From Tulasnella sp. 424 (lineage: Eukaryota > Basidiomycota > Agaricomycetes > Cantharellales > Tulasnellaceae): a stretch of DNA of 64,000 nt. This document shows, in pieces, positions 14,406 to 25,094 of the stretch. The position numbers were made by a program, and so were the translations under genes. The stretch spans positions 372,001 through 436,000 of the forward strand of contig WSUB01000006.1 of NCBI GenBank assembly GCA_019633425.1, written 5' to 3'. The notes beneath the pieces were generated by a model. It was not told where the DNA came from. It worked only from the letters and a program-made list of their open reading frames with translations, and ran no database searches. Each line of letters starts with the position of its first letter. Within the stretch, counting starts at the first letter, position 1.

Positions 14406-15828
14406 ATGGCTCAAGAATCTACTAGTGCGGTCGTTGAAGCCCAAAGCAATCTCACAGTCTCGAACGGAAGAAGCTTTCAAGAGCTGAACAACGCCTACAA
14501 GCTTCCGACAGACAGCGGCGAGCACTCACGTCTTGATTTACAGCACGAAGCGTTAAGCCTCATGCTTGGGGGAAGCAGCTATCAGAGCCCGGAACTTGTT
14601 AAGACTATCTTGTCATCACGGGAGAATGTCAAACGTCGAGTACTTGACGTTGGTGCTGGATCTGGCAAATGGTAAAACGATCATCGCCTTTGCAATGCGT
14701 CTCTCACATATTTTCCAACTTACTCAGGGCTATTGGCATGGCAGAGGAGTTTCCTCATGCCGACGTCTTAGGGATTGACCTGGTCCTGCCGAACGTCCTG
14801 ACGGATTCAGGCCGCCGCGTGCCCCCCAATTGCTCCTTTCGGATCGCTGATGCGAATAAAGATATGGGGAACATTGACGTTACATACGACGTAATCCACC
14901 TACGCTGCGTCGAGGCCGGGATCCTTGACTCGGACCTCTTTTTCTTCGAGGCTGCCCGGGTGCTCCGTCCAGGTGGCGTATTGCTCCTTGTGGGCTCAAA
15001 TGTAGTACGTCGCAATTCTAAAAGGTACCGAATTCCATGTAAGCTTACTATTGTGATACTTTAGCAACTCGTCGACGGGAAAGGTCAAATTATCCCTCTC
15101 CAGAAGCCCGGTGACGTAGGGTGAGCAGGAACTTCTGATGGTTGGATCGTACTTATCTACCTCATGTAGGTACTCTCACTTCCAACATTTCATTTCCTGC
15201 GCAATGCAGGTCCATCTCAAAGCTGGGCCTCTTCGGATACGACATGCTCTCTGGAAAAAGTGCGCGAGTAACCCTGACGAGTCGAACACTCGTTGACCAA
15301 GGCTTTTGAAACATTCCTACATTTTTGCCAGTATGCTAAACAACAACCCAAATTATAGCAACGTTCATATTGAAGAAATCATTGCTCCGGCTGGACCTTG
15401 GCCAAACCGTAAGACCCAGGTTGCGAAATAGTTTGGCCTCGACCTTATAACCGATCTTCAGGTATGAGTGACGCCGAACGAAAGCTCGCCGAAACCATGC
15501 AACAGAATATTCTACGCCTTTTGCCCGCTTTCAAAGCCATTCTGCTGCGCGACAAAGGATTCTCAAAAGAGTTCGTTGACAACTTGGCTGAGGTGGGCTC
15601 ATTCTATCCACCCTGCAACGCCAGCCGCAGCTGACACATGAGTCGTCTTCGTAGGGTGCTATAAAGGAGATCCGGGAGCTTTCACCCGCAGTTCATGGCT
15701 ATTCAAAGTGGGTATTTGCTACGGCAGTACGTGCGGAAGGCAGTTGGGTTGCCCGAAAGGACCCTTGGCAAGAGCCTGAGGGCTATGACATTTATGACTA
15801 CATCGTCTCCCCTCTACCCCAAGAGTAG
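14406..15828 (+). CDS. SAM-dependent methyltransferase, array copy 2
   Basis: This copy is closest in sequence to copy 1, from MAQEST onward. Motif I is RVLDVGAGSGKW, then GIDLVLPNVLTDSG, NCSFRIADANKDMG and AARVLRPGGVLLL. The seven-exon plan holds: tryptophan codon split at the first intron, a VQLVDGKGQII exon after the second, a YSHFQH exon, a MLNNNPNYSNVHIEE exon, and a terminal exon ending PLPQE. The intron after LWK uses a GTGCGC donor. I followed the frame through all seven exons without finding a stop, so it is probably active. It sits about 900 bases after copy 1. Its 5' flank is a diverged copy of the flank before copy 1, so copies 1 and 2 form a subgroup within the array. Confidence 0.82.
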
Positions 15829-16129
15829 CATACGCGCAATATCTCTATCTGTTCAATTTATATTATGTTGTGGCTAGAATCTGCTAAGATTACTAATCAA
15901 GGTTTTCTGCCATGTGTTTCACTGAAGTGCCTTACCTGACTTCGAGATGCCAGATTGTGGACCTTAAACAGTTTAGCCGGTGAGTTAGCTTTGCGATGAA
16001 TATTTCGTTTAAAGTTATCACAAGGAATTGGCCACTTCTCTGGAAAAGCGGGCGGCAATCTGGAAGCAGGGTTGCATATAAATTGGTCCTGCAGGCTGCT
16101 ATATGAGTGACACTGAACTTTGATTCCTT

Positions 16130-16160
16130 CGTACGTAATCCCACGCTAGACTTATTTAAG
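16130..16160 (+). promoter_or_regulatory. Promoter module of methyltransferase copy 3
   Basis: CGTACGTAATCCCA at 16130-16143 is followed after 9 bases by a TATA-like TATTTAAG at 16153-16160, 81 bases before the start codon at 16234. The same pair precedes copies 4, 5 and 6. Confidence 0.6.
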
Positions 16161-16233
16161 CCCGACAGGCACTCCCTCAAAAGCGGCATATTCGCTCGAG
16201 ATACAGCCGCCCTAACACCATCCGCGGCTCTCT

Positions 16234-17825
16234 ATGCCTCAGGACTCTGTTACATCGACGACGACAAGCACCGGCGCAGACAGTCGAAGTGCCCCCAACG
16301 TTTCAAACGGGAGAGCCTTTCAGCAGCTAAACAATGCATACCAGCTTCCTACAGATAGTGACGAGCATTCAAGGCTTGATTTACAGCACGGAGCAGTTAG
16401 TCTGATGCTTGGAGGCAGTATCTATCAGCAGCCCGACCTCGTCCCACAGGGCAGAAAAAGACATATTGTAGCCCCAAATGTGAATGGGATACAGATGGGA
16501 AATACACATGAAATTACCCCATTAGGCAGGTCACTTGCCCCATTAGGCAAGTTCATGTGTATTTCCCATTTCATATTTTTTGTGACAAATGTCTTTTTCT
16601 GTCCTGTGTCCGGACAGCTTTGTCTCCAACAGAAACACACAAGCGGCGCATCCTCGACGTTGGCGCTGGGTCTGGGAAGTGGTACGGTAGCTCTATGTAC
16701 GATAAACATGAGGAATACTCATCGAAAGTGATAATATTTAGGGCAATTGAGATGGCCGAGGAGTTTCCTGATGCCGAAGTCCGGGGCATCGACCTACGCC
16801 TGCCGAGCGTCCTTGCAGATCCTACTCGGCGTCTTCCCTCCAATTGCTCCTTCCATATCGCTGATGCTAATTGCGATATGGACAAGTTTGAATCAGTATT
16901 TGATGTGGTTCACCAGCGATGCGTCGAATCCGGGATCAACGACGCAGACCCCTTTTTCTACGAGGCTGCCCGGATCCTCCGCCCAAACGGTGTCCTGCTC
17001 CTGGTTGGTGCCAATCCCGTGAGTAGAGGGCCCTACAGAGCGAAGTATATCAATCCCTGACGCTCAAACTCTGGCAGCAACTCGTCGACGGTAATGGCCT
17101 TATTATTCCTCTCCAAAAGCCCGGGGGTGCTGGGTAAGTATGTAATTGCATTTTGGAGTGAACACTTATTGACCAACAGCTCAGATACTCACATTACCAG
17201 CATATGGTGAGCTATATGCACGAAAGGCATCTGAGAAAGGGTCCTTTTCGGTTGGGACACTCTCTCTGGAAAAGGTAAACGAACTCCGGCCCGCTTCGGC
17301 CCGTGACCACTCCTAACATCGTGGCTTTCTTCAGCATGCTGGAAGGCAACCCAAACTACATTCATGTTCGCATCGAAGAGGTTCTCGCGCCCATCGTGCC
17401 TTGGCCAAAGGGTGAGAGGCTTCTTAAAGGAATAAGCGGCTACGGCTTAATTGGAATTCTAGATATGAGTGAAACTGACAGGACGTTGGCTGAGTTGATG
17501 CAAGAGAATCACCTTTACTTATGCCCCGCCTTTAAAGCCGTCCTTTTGCGTGATGGGACGCTTTCGGAAGAGCTCGTCAATGGTTTGGTCGAGGTAAGCT
17601 CCTTTCAAACTTCACCTCGCGGTGACAGCTCACACGATCACCTGCGAAAAGGGTGGGATGAAGGAGCTCCAGGAACTGCGCCCAGCAGTTCACGGGTATT
17701 CCGAATGGGTCTTTGCCACGGCGGTCCGTAATGAAAACCCATGGGTCGCTCGAGAGACACCGTGGCAGGCGCCGCCTCGCTTTGACGCCTATGATTACCT
17801 TCTTCGACCTCTCCCCGAGGATTGA
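16234..17825 (+). pseudogene. SAM-dependent methyltransferase, array copy 3, split by a MITE-like insertion
   Basis: The reading frame begins MPQDSVTSTT and runs to GGSIYQQPDLV, then is interrupted by the 164-base palindromic element at 16445-16608. After it the family sequence resumes in another frame (ALSPTETHKRRILDVGAGSGKW), because element plus 3-base target duplication add 167 bases. The rest of the gene looks normal: motif I, GIDLRLPSVL, NCSFHIADANCDMD, AARILRPNGVLLL, the MLEGNPNY exon, and a final exon ending LRPLPED. I found no GT..AG pair that would remove the element and restore the frame, so the full-length protein is probably lost unless an unusual splice is used. A downstream start inside or after the element could at most give a protein that lacks the N-terminal 70 residues. 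Seven exons are expected by comparison. Confidence 0.7.
16445..16608. mobile_element. MITE-like palindromic element inside methyltransferase copy 3
   Basis: The ends are inverted repeats of 20 bases with one mismatch, starting CACAGG at 16445 and ending CCTGTG at 16608. An inner perfect 18-base inverted pair lies at 16495-16512 and 16552-16569. The centre holds a CCCCATTAGGCA direct repeat. The flanks are GTCC on the left and TCC on the right, consistent with a 3-base target duplication. The other array copies lack the element at this exact point (CTCGTCCAGGCAGCC). It is non-coding and short, as expected for a miniature inverted-repeat element. CACAG-type ends with a 3-base duplication suggest a CACTA/CMC-type parent (inference). 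Confidence 0.82.
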
Positions 17826-18119
17826 GGAAAGGTAGTGCATTTTACTATCAAGTCAAGCTTAGCCGATGTTCGCACAAGTCTGTGGTCATCTTTCGTCACG
17901 TGAATCGTTAACAGTCGTAATACTGGTGCGCATGCGAGCTTATGTTTTGGCCGAAATTTTTCCTTTTAGCCTGTTGGATCCGATGTTTGTACTTGGATAG
18001 TAAGAAGAGAGGAGCTCTCTACATCCAACGAACAGCGCCGACTCAGCTTCACATGCACGTTATCCCTTCGCCAGTCTATGTTCCGTTAGTTTAGTTTGAA
18101 TTCTGGCTGCATAGTGCTA

Positions 18120-18290
18120 CACTCAGGTTTGGCGAGACTCACAAAGTCCTCGATCACGAAACAAAAGGCGACATCTGGGAAATTATAGAGCGTGATCGAA
18201 ATACATTCACAACGAGACTGCTGCTCCGAGTACGTTCAGGAATTGTCACATTCACATAGCGTAGCTAAGGATGGGGTGTCAAGCCTAAGG
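18120..18290. repeat. Copy of the UBC4 3' end inside the methyltransferase array (1)
   Basis: This stretch matches 26667-26820, the end of the UBC4 gene: TGATCGAAATACATTCACAAC, then the region CACATTCACATAGCGTA that contains the UBC4 stop codon and last coding bases on the minus strand, then TAAGGATGGGGTGTCAA, which is UBC4 last-intron sequence. Similarity stops at about 18285. It is a truncated relic, not a gene. Confidence 0.75.
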
Positions 18291-19595
18291 ACTCGCACTC
18301 AGGCGAATGACGGTGCCGGCATATCCATACTCACCTTCGAATTCCTGAAACCCTTTTACCTTCGCTTAAGCGTTGCGGCTGTCGCTCCGAGTAATAAGTC
18401 TGAACGCTACGCCAAAAATCCCCTGTCTCCCCTAAGTCGGACGGCTTGAAGGGAAATGCACTGGTCTGGCTCCGTCCGCGCAGTTCGACTTCGTCACCAC
18501 CTGCGAATATGGTGTAGAGCTGACATAGGTGAGGTGAGGGTCAAGAGTCGACATCACCTGTTGCGGTGATTGATCGTAGTCAGAAACAAGAGCATGGATT
18601 TAAGAGACGGGCCATGGCCTTGGACGCAGCGCGAAGACCCTGGGCCTGCAAGGTGTAACAGTGTAATTCTGCTAATCTTTAACAAACGGACACCTGTTGA
18701 CTTCGACGACCGTCTGGCCGACTCAAAAATAAATGTAGAAAGACCGACGACTTTTCTCTCATTAGAAATTAAAATCTAACAGACCTCGGATCTTTAATAC
18801 TTGTTAACAAAACTAAGGCAACGTCAATTGACCCCGCGAATCCTGGGGCCTCGATCCGCTCAGTAAATCCAGTCATCACACAACATGATCATCTATGTAC
18901 CCGGCTCCAGCCTGTAAATACCAATGCAGCAGTCCCTTTCTAGGGGAATTACCTGAATACACTATACACGAACGTTTTCGACGCGGAAACCTTCACACGA
19001 GTCCATGACCCTCAGTATCGCAAGCGCTATGGACTCACTTTGGTATAGCCACTTGTGGGTTATATCTCAATGAAGTATAGTGCTTCTTGATCTTTTTTTC
19101 AACGGTGCAGCCCGGCCGGACGAACAAGGCTCGTTTGGGAAGCAGTACATTACAGTGGAGCTTGCTTGAAAACGCTCTACACCGACTGAAACCCCATGAT
19201 ACGAACCGGCCCATCTCAACCTAGCCAGACATGGAAACTCTTTTGGTACGCCACTGATGCGCTATATCTCAATGTAATGCTTCCTGACTCATTGGCTTGT
19301 GTATCCGTGCCCGAGGTTGCCGCCGGTGATGACGGTGTTCCCGAGCAACCTTACCGCAGTAACCTGCCGTCCTGCCTGAGCCTATAGCTGTCCTCACTAT
19401 CGAAAGTAAGATACCATCGGATCTTCTATATGATTCATTTTCTAGTTCGAGTATCCGCGTTTGGCAGAACATTTCGTTCACATTATTCTCAAGGATTAAC
19501 CATTTCTGGAAGAACCGGCGGCAATCTGAAAGCAGGGTTGCGGATAAGACTGGTCCTGCGGGCTTCTATACGCTTGACACTGGACCTTGATTCGT

Positions 19596-19627
19596 CGTAC
19601 GTAATCCCATACTCGATAGTATTTAAG
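19596..19627 (+). promoter_or_regulatory. Promoter module of methyltransferase copy 4
   Basis: CGTACGTAATCCCA at 19596-19609, then 10 bases, then TATTTAAG at 19620-19627. The TATA-like box begins 93 bases before the start codon at 19713, the same distance as in copies 5 and 6. Confidence 0.65.
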
Positions 19628-19712
19628 CCCGGCACACAGTCTCTCGAAAGGGGGCATCTCACGACTTGACGTTCGAGAGATACAGTCACTCTACTACTCT
19701 CTAAAACCCTCT

Positions 19713-21119
19713 ATGACTGAGGATACTGTCACATCGACTCCAACGAGCGTCCAGAGCGCCGCCACCGCCTCGAATGCAAGAGGCTTCCAGGAGCGAAACG
19801 AGGCATACAGACTTCCTATCGATAGCGAAGAGCACTCAAGGCTTGATTTACAGCATGAAGCCGTTAGGTTAATGGTTGGAGGCGGTATTTATCAGCAGCC
19901 CAACCTCGTCCAGGCAGCCCTGTCTCCAGCACAGACTCATAAGCGGCGAATCCTCGACGTGGGTGCTGGGTCTGGAAAGTGGTGCGAGAGCTCAATATCC
20001 GATAGCCAGAAAGAATACTTATCGACTGTCACTATCTTTAGGGCAATTGAGATGGCCAAGGAGTTTCCGGATGCCGAAGTCCAGGGGATCGACTTAGTCC
20101 TACCGACGGTCCTCACAGATCCTAGCCGGCGTGTTCCCTCCAATTGCTCCTTCCAGATCGCTGACGCCAATTGCGATATGGACAAGTTTGAACCCGTATT
20201 TGATGTTGTCCAGATGCGCTGCGTCGAAGCCGGAATCAAAGACTCGGACCACTTTTTCTACAAGGTTGGTCGAATCCTCCGCCCTAAAGGCGTCCTGCTC
20301 CTCGTCGCAGCCAATCCAGTAAGTTGAGAGCTAGATGTCACAAGGTACCCAGCCCTCACGATAAAGCTTTTGTAGCAACTCGTTGACGATAATGACCGTA
20401 TTATTCCTCTCCAAAAGCCAGGGGATGTCGGGTAAGTACTTGCATTTGAAGTGAACACCTATTGATCAATAGCTCAGATACTCGCACTACCAGCATATGG
20501 TGAGCTGTATTCATGAAGCAAATCTGAAAAAGGGCCACTTTCGGTTGAAGCACCCTTTCTGGAAAAGGTCCGTGAACTCCGGCCCGGTTCGCCCGGATAT
20601 ATCCCTCACTTCTCGTGCTTTCTTAAGCATACTAGGGAGCAACCCAAACTACACTGATGTCCAAATTCAAGAGGTTCTCGTTCCCATCGCACCTTGGTCG
20701 AAAGGTGCCTCTTGCGAAAATAAGCAGCCTCGGCCTGACTAAACCAAATTTCTAGAGATGAGTGGAACTGAAAGGACGTTGGCTGAGTTAATGCAAGAGA
20801 ACCATATTCGAGTATTATCCGCCTATAAAGCTGCCCTTTCTCGAGATGGGGCGCTTTCGGAAGAGCTTGGCAATAGCATGGTCGAGGTAGGATCCTTCCC
20901 GGTGCTGACCTTAGAGCCGCAGCTCACACGTCACCTTGCCGATAGGGCGTCGTGAAGGAGCTCCGGGAACTGCCTCCAGCTGTTCACGCATATGCGAAGT
21001 GGACCTTCGCCACGGCGGTTCGAGCTGAGGCCCCATGGGTGGCCCGAGAGACACCGTGGCAGGAGCCTCCGGGCTTTGACATCTATGATTACATTCCCCG
21101 ACCTCTTCCCAAGGACTGA
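19713..21119 (+). CDS. SAM-dependent methyltransferase, array copy 4
   Basis: This copy was used as the reference gene model. Exons 19713-19981, 20042-20318, 20376-20431, 20478-20567, 20628-20704, 20756-20886 and 20946-21119 give 357 residues with no stop. It begins MTEDTVTSTP. A conserved HSRLDLQHEAV helix region precedes motif I (RRILDVGAGSGKW, about residues 78-90), followed by GIDLVLPTVLTDPSRR, NCSFQIADANCDMD, and GRILRPKGVLLLVAANP. In place of the AARILRP seen in the sisters it has KVGRILRP. The C-terminal exon ends WQEPPGFDIYDYIPRPLPKD. It is a cytosolic Rossmann methyltransferase of unknown substrate; family relatives in fungi often act on secondary metabolites or are LaeA-like. Copies 4, 5 and 6 form the closest subgroup. 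Confidence 0.85.
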
Positions 21120-21325
21120 GAGAGGAAAGTAGATTTCCTATTTTACGTATCAAGTCAAATTTTACCGATCTTGGTACTGTTCGATATTCGTCTCCCGTCG
21201 CCTGTACTGTTAACAATCGCAATCCGTTTCCTCGTTTTGAATTCTGAATCTGTTCCCAACAGTGCATAGTACCACGCTCAGGTTCGGCGAGACCTACCAC
21301 ACGCTCAACCACGAAACTGAGCGGA

Positions 21326-21971
21326 TGTCCCGTGTCTCGGGGCATTTTCCCGCTTGGGACAAGTGTCCCGCCCGCTAGTTACCGAAAGGTTTCCCGATTG
21401 CGTCAAAGCCCGACTTCCTGTATATAAGTTGAAATACCAATACAGTGCTAGGAATTATTAAAGATACACAAAGTAACAGCTAGCTGTACTGTTAAAGATT
21501 GCTGTGTTCGTCTTCAGGCCGGATTTCATCCTCGAATTCAAAATAATCTTCCTTCGGATGAATCTGGATCGTTCCCTTCCCTGAGCTCTCCATCCTGCTA
21601 AACATTCAAATGGTCTGGGCATAGAGGTAAGAGGATAATCCAGTGGTGGAGATCTTGCGGAAAACGGATGGCAGTGGGTGGATGTGGCGGCTTCCAGCCA
21701 CTTAATTGCGACGCCACGACGTCATCTTGAAACCTGCTTTGACCTGTTCGGAAGGAACGCTGCTGTAAATGGGGTAGAATGGCAAGTCGAATCGCAATTT
21801 TCTTCGTGAGGGGATCCAAAACGGTTCCGGGCTTGTCCCTGGCAAGCCATCCGGTCCTTCCTTCCAACTCGAGCTTACACCATGTTCCCTGTCTCTACAA
21901 ATCCTTCCGTCCCCCCTGTACGTTTGTCCCGGTATGAGACATGTCCCGGTGTCCCCAATGGCCCGGTAGCA
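21326..21971. mobile_element. Probable solo LTR between methyltransferase copies 4 and 5
   Basis: This 646-base segment interrupts the repeat sequence that elsewhere runs on from GTTCGGCGAGACC to the UBC4-like relic. It starts TGTCCCG and ends GGTAGCA (the TG..CA ends of LTRs). It is flanked by GCGGA at 21321-21325 and ACGGA at 21972-21976, a 5-base duplication with one mismatch. It has a TATATAAG box near 21422. No protein-coding retroelement sequence accompanies it, so it would be a solo LTR left by recombination. The imperfect flanking duplication keeps this tentative. Confidence 0.5.
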
Positions 21972-22784
21972 ACGGAACATTACAGTATTTGGTGGCGGTG
22001 GCTAATTGTGGTGGAGACAACAGCATGGATTTAAGAAAGAGGGTATGGCCTTGCCCGGGCCTTCGAGGCACGTTCGGTGTAACAGTGTAATTCTGCTAAT
22101 TCTGAACAAACGGACGTCAGTCGGCTTCGACGGCCGTCTAGCAGACTCCGAAATAAAATGCAGAAGGACTGACGACTTCTCCCTCGTAAGATATTAATCT
22201 CCAACAGACCTCGAATCTTCACACTTGTGAACAAAACTGAGGCAGCATCTATTGACCCGTGAATCCTTGGGACCTCAACCCGCTCAGGAGGCCCATTCAT
22301 CACGTACCCTCGTCATCTGTCTACCCGGTTCCAGCGTATAGATAACATTTTAGCAGTCCCTTACCGAGAGACTTACCTGAAACATTATACGCTAACATTT
22401 TCGAGACGGAAACCTTCATACGAGCCATTTATCTCAGTGTTGCCAGAACCATGGACTTCCTTTGGAACGGCCACTGGTGGGTTATATCTCCATGCAATAT
22501 AGTGCTTCTTGATCTTTTTTCGACGGTGCAGTCCATCCGGACGAACAAGGCTTCCGAACAACCTTAGCGCAGTAGCCTGCTGTTCTGCCTGAGCCCATAG
22601 CTCTCCTCACTATCGAAGGTAAGATATCATCGGATCTTCTATATGATTCATGTTTTGTTTTGAGTATCCGCGTTTGGAAGGACACTTCGTTCAAATCATT
22701 TGCAAGGCCATTCGGGAGTAACGGGCCGCAATCTGAAAGCAGGGTTGCGTATAAATTGGTCCTGAGACTGAACCTTGATTCCAT

Positions 22785-22816
22785 CGTACGTAATCGCACA
22801 CTCGATCGTATTTAAA
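22785..22816 (+). promoter_or_regulatory. Promoter module of methyltransferase copy 5
   Basis: CGTACGTAATCGCA at 22785-22798 (one change from copy 4), then 10 bases, then TATTTAAA at 22809-22816. The TATA-like box begins 93 bases before the start codon at 22902. Confidence 0.65.
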
Positions 22817-22901
22817 CCCGGCACACACGCTCTCAGAAAGTAGCATTTCCCAGCTTGGACCTCGAGGAATATAGCCACTCTATTATTCTCTGAAGCCCTC
22901 T

Positions 22902-24315
22902 ATGACTGAGGATACTTTTACATCGACTCCAACGAGCATCCAGAGCGCCCCCACCGCCTCGAATGCAAGAGGCTTCCAGGAGCGAAGCGAAACATACAAA
23001 CTTCCTATCGATAGCGAAGAGCACTCAAGACTTGATTTACAGCATGAAGCCGTTAGGTTAATGGTTGGAGGCAGTATTTATCAGCAGCCCAACCTCGTCC
23101 AGGCAGCCCTGTCCCCAACACAGACTCATAAGCGGCGAATCCTCGACGTGGGTGCTGGGTCTGGGAAGTGGTGCGGGAGCTCCATATATGATAGCCAGAG
23201 AGAGTACTTATCCATTGTCACGGTCTTCAGGGCAATTGAGATGGCCAAGGAGTTTCCTGATGCCGAAGTCCAGGGGATCGACTTAGTCCTACCGACGGTC
23301 CTCGCAGATCCTAGCCGGCGTGTTCCCTCCAATTGCTCCTTCCAGATAGCAGACGCGAATTGCGATATGGACAAGTTTGACTCCGTATTTGATGTGGTTC
23401 AGATGCGCTGCGTCGAAGCTGGAATCAAAGACTCGGACCTCTCTTTCTACGAGGCTGCTCGAATCCTCCGCCCTAAAGGCGTCCTGCTCCTCGTTGCAGC
23501 CAATCTAGTAAGTTGGGAGCTAGATAACACAAGGTAGCCAGACCCTCACGTTAAAGCTCTCGCAGCAACTCGTTGACGATAATGGCCGTATTATTCCTCT
23601 CCAAAAGCCAGGGGATGTCGGGTATGTAAATGCATTTGAAGTGAACGCCTACTAATCAACAGCCCAGATACTCGCACTACCAACAAATGGTGAGCTGTAT
23701 TAATGAAGCACATCTGAAAAAGGGCCACTTTCGGATGATACACCATTTCTGGAAAAGGTCCGTGAACTCCGGCCCGGTGCGCCCCGGATATATCCCTCAC
23801 ATCTCGTGCTTTCTTCAGCATGCTGGGGAGCAATCCAAACTACACTAATGTCCAAATTCAAGAGGTTCTCGTTCCCGTCGCACCTTGGTCGAAGGGTGAG
23901 GAGCTACTTGCGAAAATAAGCAGCCTCGGCCTGACTAAACCAAATTTCTAGATATGAGTGGAAATGAAAGAGCGTTGGCTGAATTGATGCAAGAGAACCA
24001 TATTCGGGTATTTTCCGCCTTTAAAGCTGCCCTTTCGCGAGATGGGACGCTTTCGGAAGAGTTTGTTAGTAGCTTGCTCGAGGTAAGATCCTTCCTAGTG
24101 TTGGCCGGAGAGCGGCAGCTCACATGAGAGCTTGCCAATAGGGCGTCACAAAGGAATTCTGGGAGCTGCCTCCAGCTGTTCACGCATATACGAAGTGGAC
24201 CTTCGCCACGGCGGTTCGTGCTGAGGCCCCATGGGTGACCCGAGAGAAACCGTGGCAGGAGCCTCCGGGCTTTGACGTCTACGATTACATTCCCCGACCT
24301 CTCCCCAAGGACTGA
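22902..24315 (+). CDS. SAM-dependent methyltransferase, array copy 5
   Basis: This is very close to copy 4 (MTEDTFTSTP; motif I RRILDVGAGSGKW; GIDLVLPTVLADPSRR; NCSFQIADANCDMD; AARILRPKGVLLL). All seven exons can be joined in frame: the YSHYQQM exon, the MLGSNPNYTNVQIQE exon after an intron with a GTCCGT donor, MSGNERALAELMQEN, and the terminal exon GVTKEFWELPPAVHAY ending YIPRPLPKD. The last exon shows changes the sisters lack (ELR to EFW, ARET to TREK), suggesting relaxed constraint there, but no stop or frameshift was seen. The next 400 bases again match the 3' flank of copy 4. Confidence 0.82.
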
Positions 24316-24469
24316 GAGAGGAAAGTAGATTTCCTATTTTACGTACCAAGTCAAACCTACCGATCTTGGTACTGTTCGGTGGTAATCTTCCGTCGCATGT
24401 AGTGTTGAAAATTGCAGTCTGTTTCCTCGGTTTGAATTCTGAATCTGTTCCGAACGGTGCATAGTGTCA

Positions 24470-24645
24470 CGCTCAGGTTCGGCGATACCCACCAAACTCT
24501 CAACCACGAAATTGAGTCGAGGTATGGGAGAATATATGGACTGCGATCGAAATACATTCACAACGGGACTGCTACAACAAGTACGTTTACGGATTGTCAT
24601 GTTCACATAGCGTACCTACTAGTAAGGATGGGGTGTCAGGCCGAA
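24470..24645. repeat. Copy of the UBC4 3' end inside the methyltransferase array (2)
   Basis: It matches 26667-26822: CTCAGGTTCGGCGA, GATCGAAATACATTCACAAC, the TTCACATAGCGTACCTA that encodes the UBC4 C terminus and last splice acceptor on the minus strand, and AAGGATGGGGTGTCAGG from its last intron. A 4-base insertion (TAGT) splits it. Similarity to UBC4 ends right after GTGTCAGG, where the sequence continues CCGAAGGACTC instead of into the intron. Confidence 0.8.
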
Positions 24646-24977
24646 GGACTCACACATCAGAAAGGGTATCTACCCTGATTGCTTTGGCAATTGAAATAGG
24701 GCTAAACAACGAAATAGCATACACTTAGGCAAATGACAGTACCGGCATATCCATGCCGTTCTGCCGGAGCATATAGCTGCCTCATTATCGAAAGTAAGAT
24801 ACCATCGGATCTTCTATATGATTCATTTTCTATTTCGAGCATGCGCGTTTGGCTAGACTTTTCGTTCAAATTATTCGCAAAGCCATTTGGGAATATTGGG
24901 CCGCAATCTGAAAGCAGGACTGCGTATAAATTGGTCCTGTGGGCTTCTTTATGATTGACAACAAACTTTGATTCCTT

Positions 24978-25009
24978 CGTACGTAGTCCCACACTCGATC
25001 GTATTTAAA
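24978..25009 (+). promoter_or_regulatory. Promoter module of methyltransferase copy 6
   Basis: CGTACGTAGTCCCA at 24978-24991, then 10 bases, then TATTTAAA at 25002-25009, starting 93 bases before the start codon at 25095. Confidence 0.65.
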
Positions 25010-25094
25010 CCCAGCACACACACTCTCAAAAAGCGGCATTTTACGACTTGACGCTCAAGAGATACAACCACTCTATTATCTTCCGAAGCCGTCT

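Larger units (their letters stand above)
17826..19712. other. Intergenic region between methyltransferase copies 3 and 4
   Basis: It holds, in order, the 3' flank of copy 3, the UBC4-derived relic (18120-18290), about 300 bases with no match elsewhere in the window, then the upstream repeat block (18590-18770 and onward) that also precedes copies 1, 2 and 5. Two partial duplicates of an upstream sub-block lie near 19010-19140 and 19190-19330. No gene was recognised. Confidence 0.55.
21120..22901. other. Intergenic region between methyltransferase copies 4 and 5
   Basis: 3' flank of copy 4 (to about 21325), the LTR-like insert, then from 22010 the upstream repeat block with GCATGGATTTAAGA, AACAAACGG and GGGTTATATCTC landmarks also found before copy 4. 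No gene was recognised. Confidence 0.55.

Noticed and set aside
16425..16709. A 94-codon minus-strand frame across the MITE-like element
   Set aside because: Produced by the palindrome itself; no transposase features.
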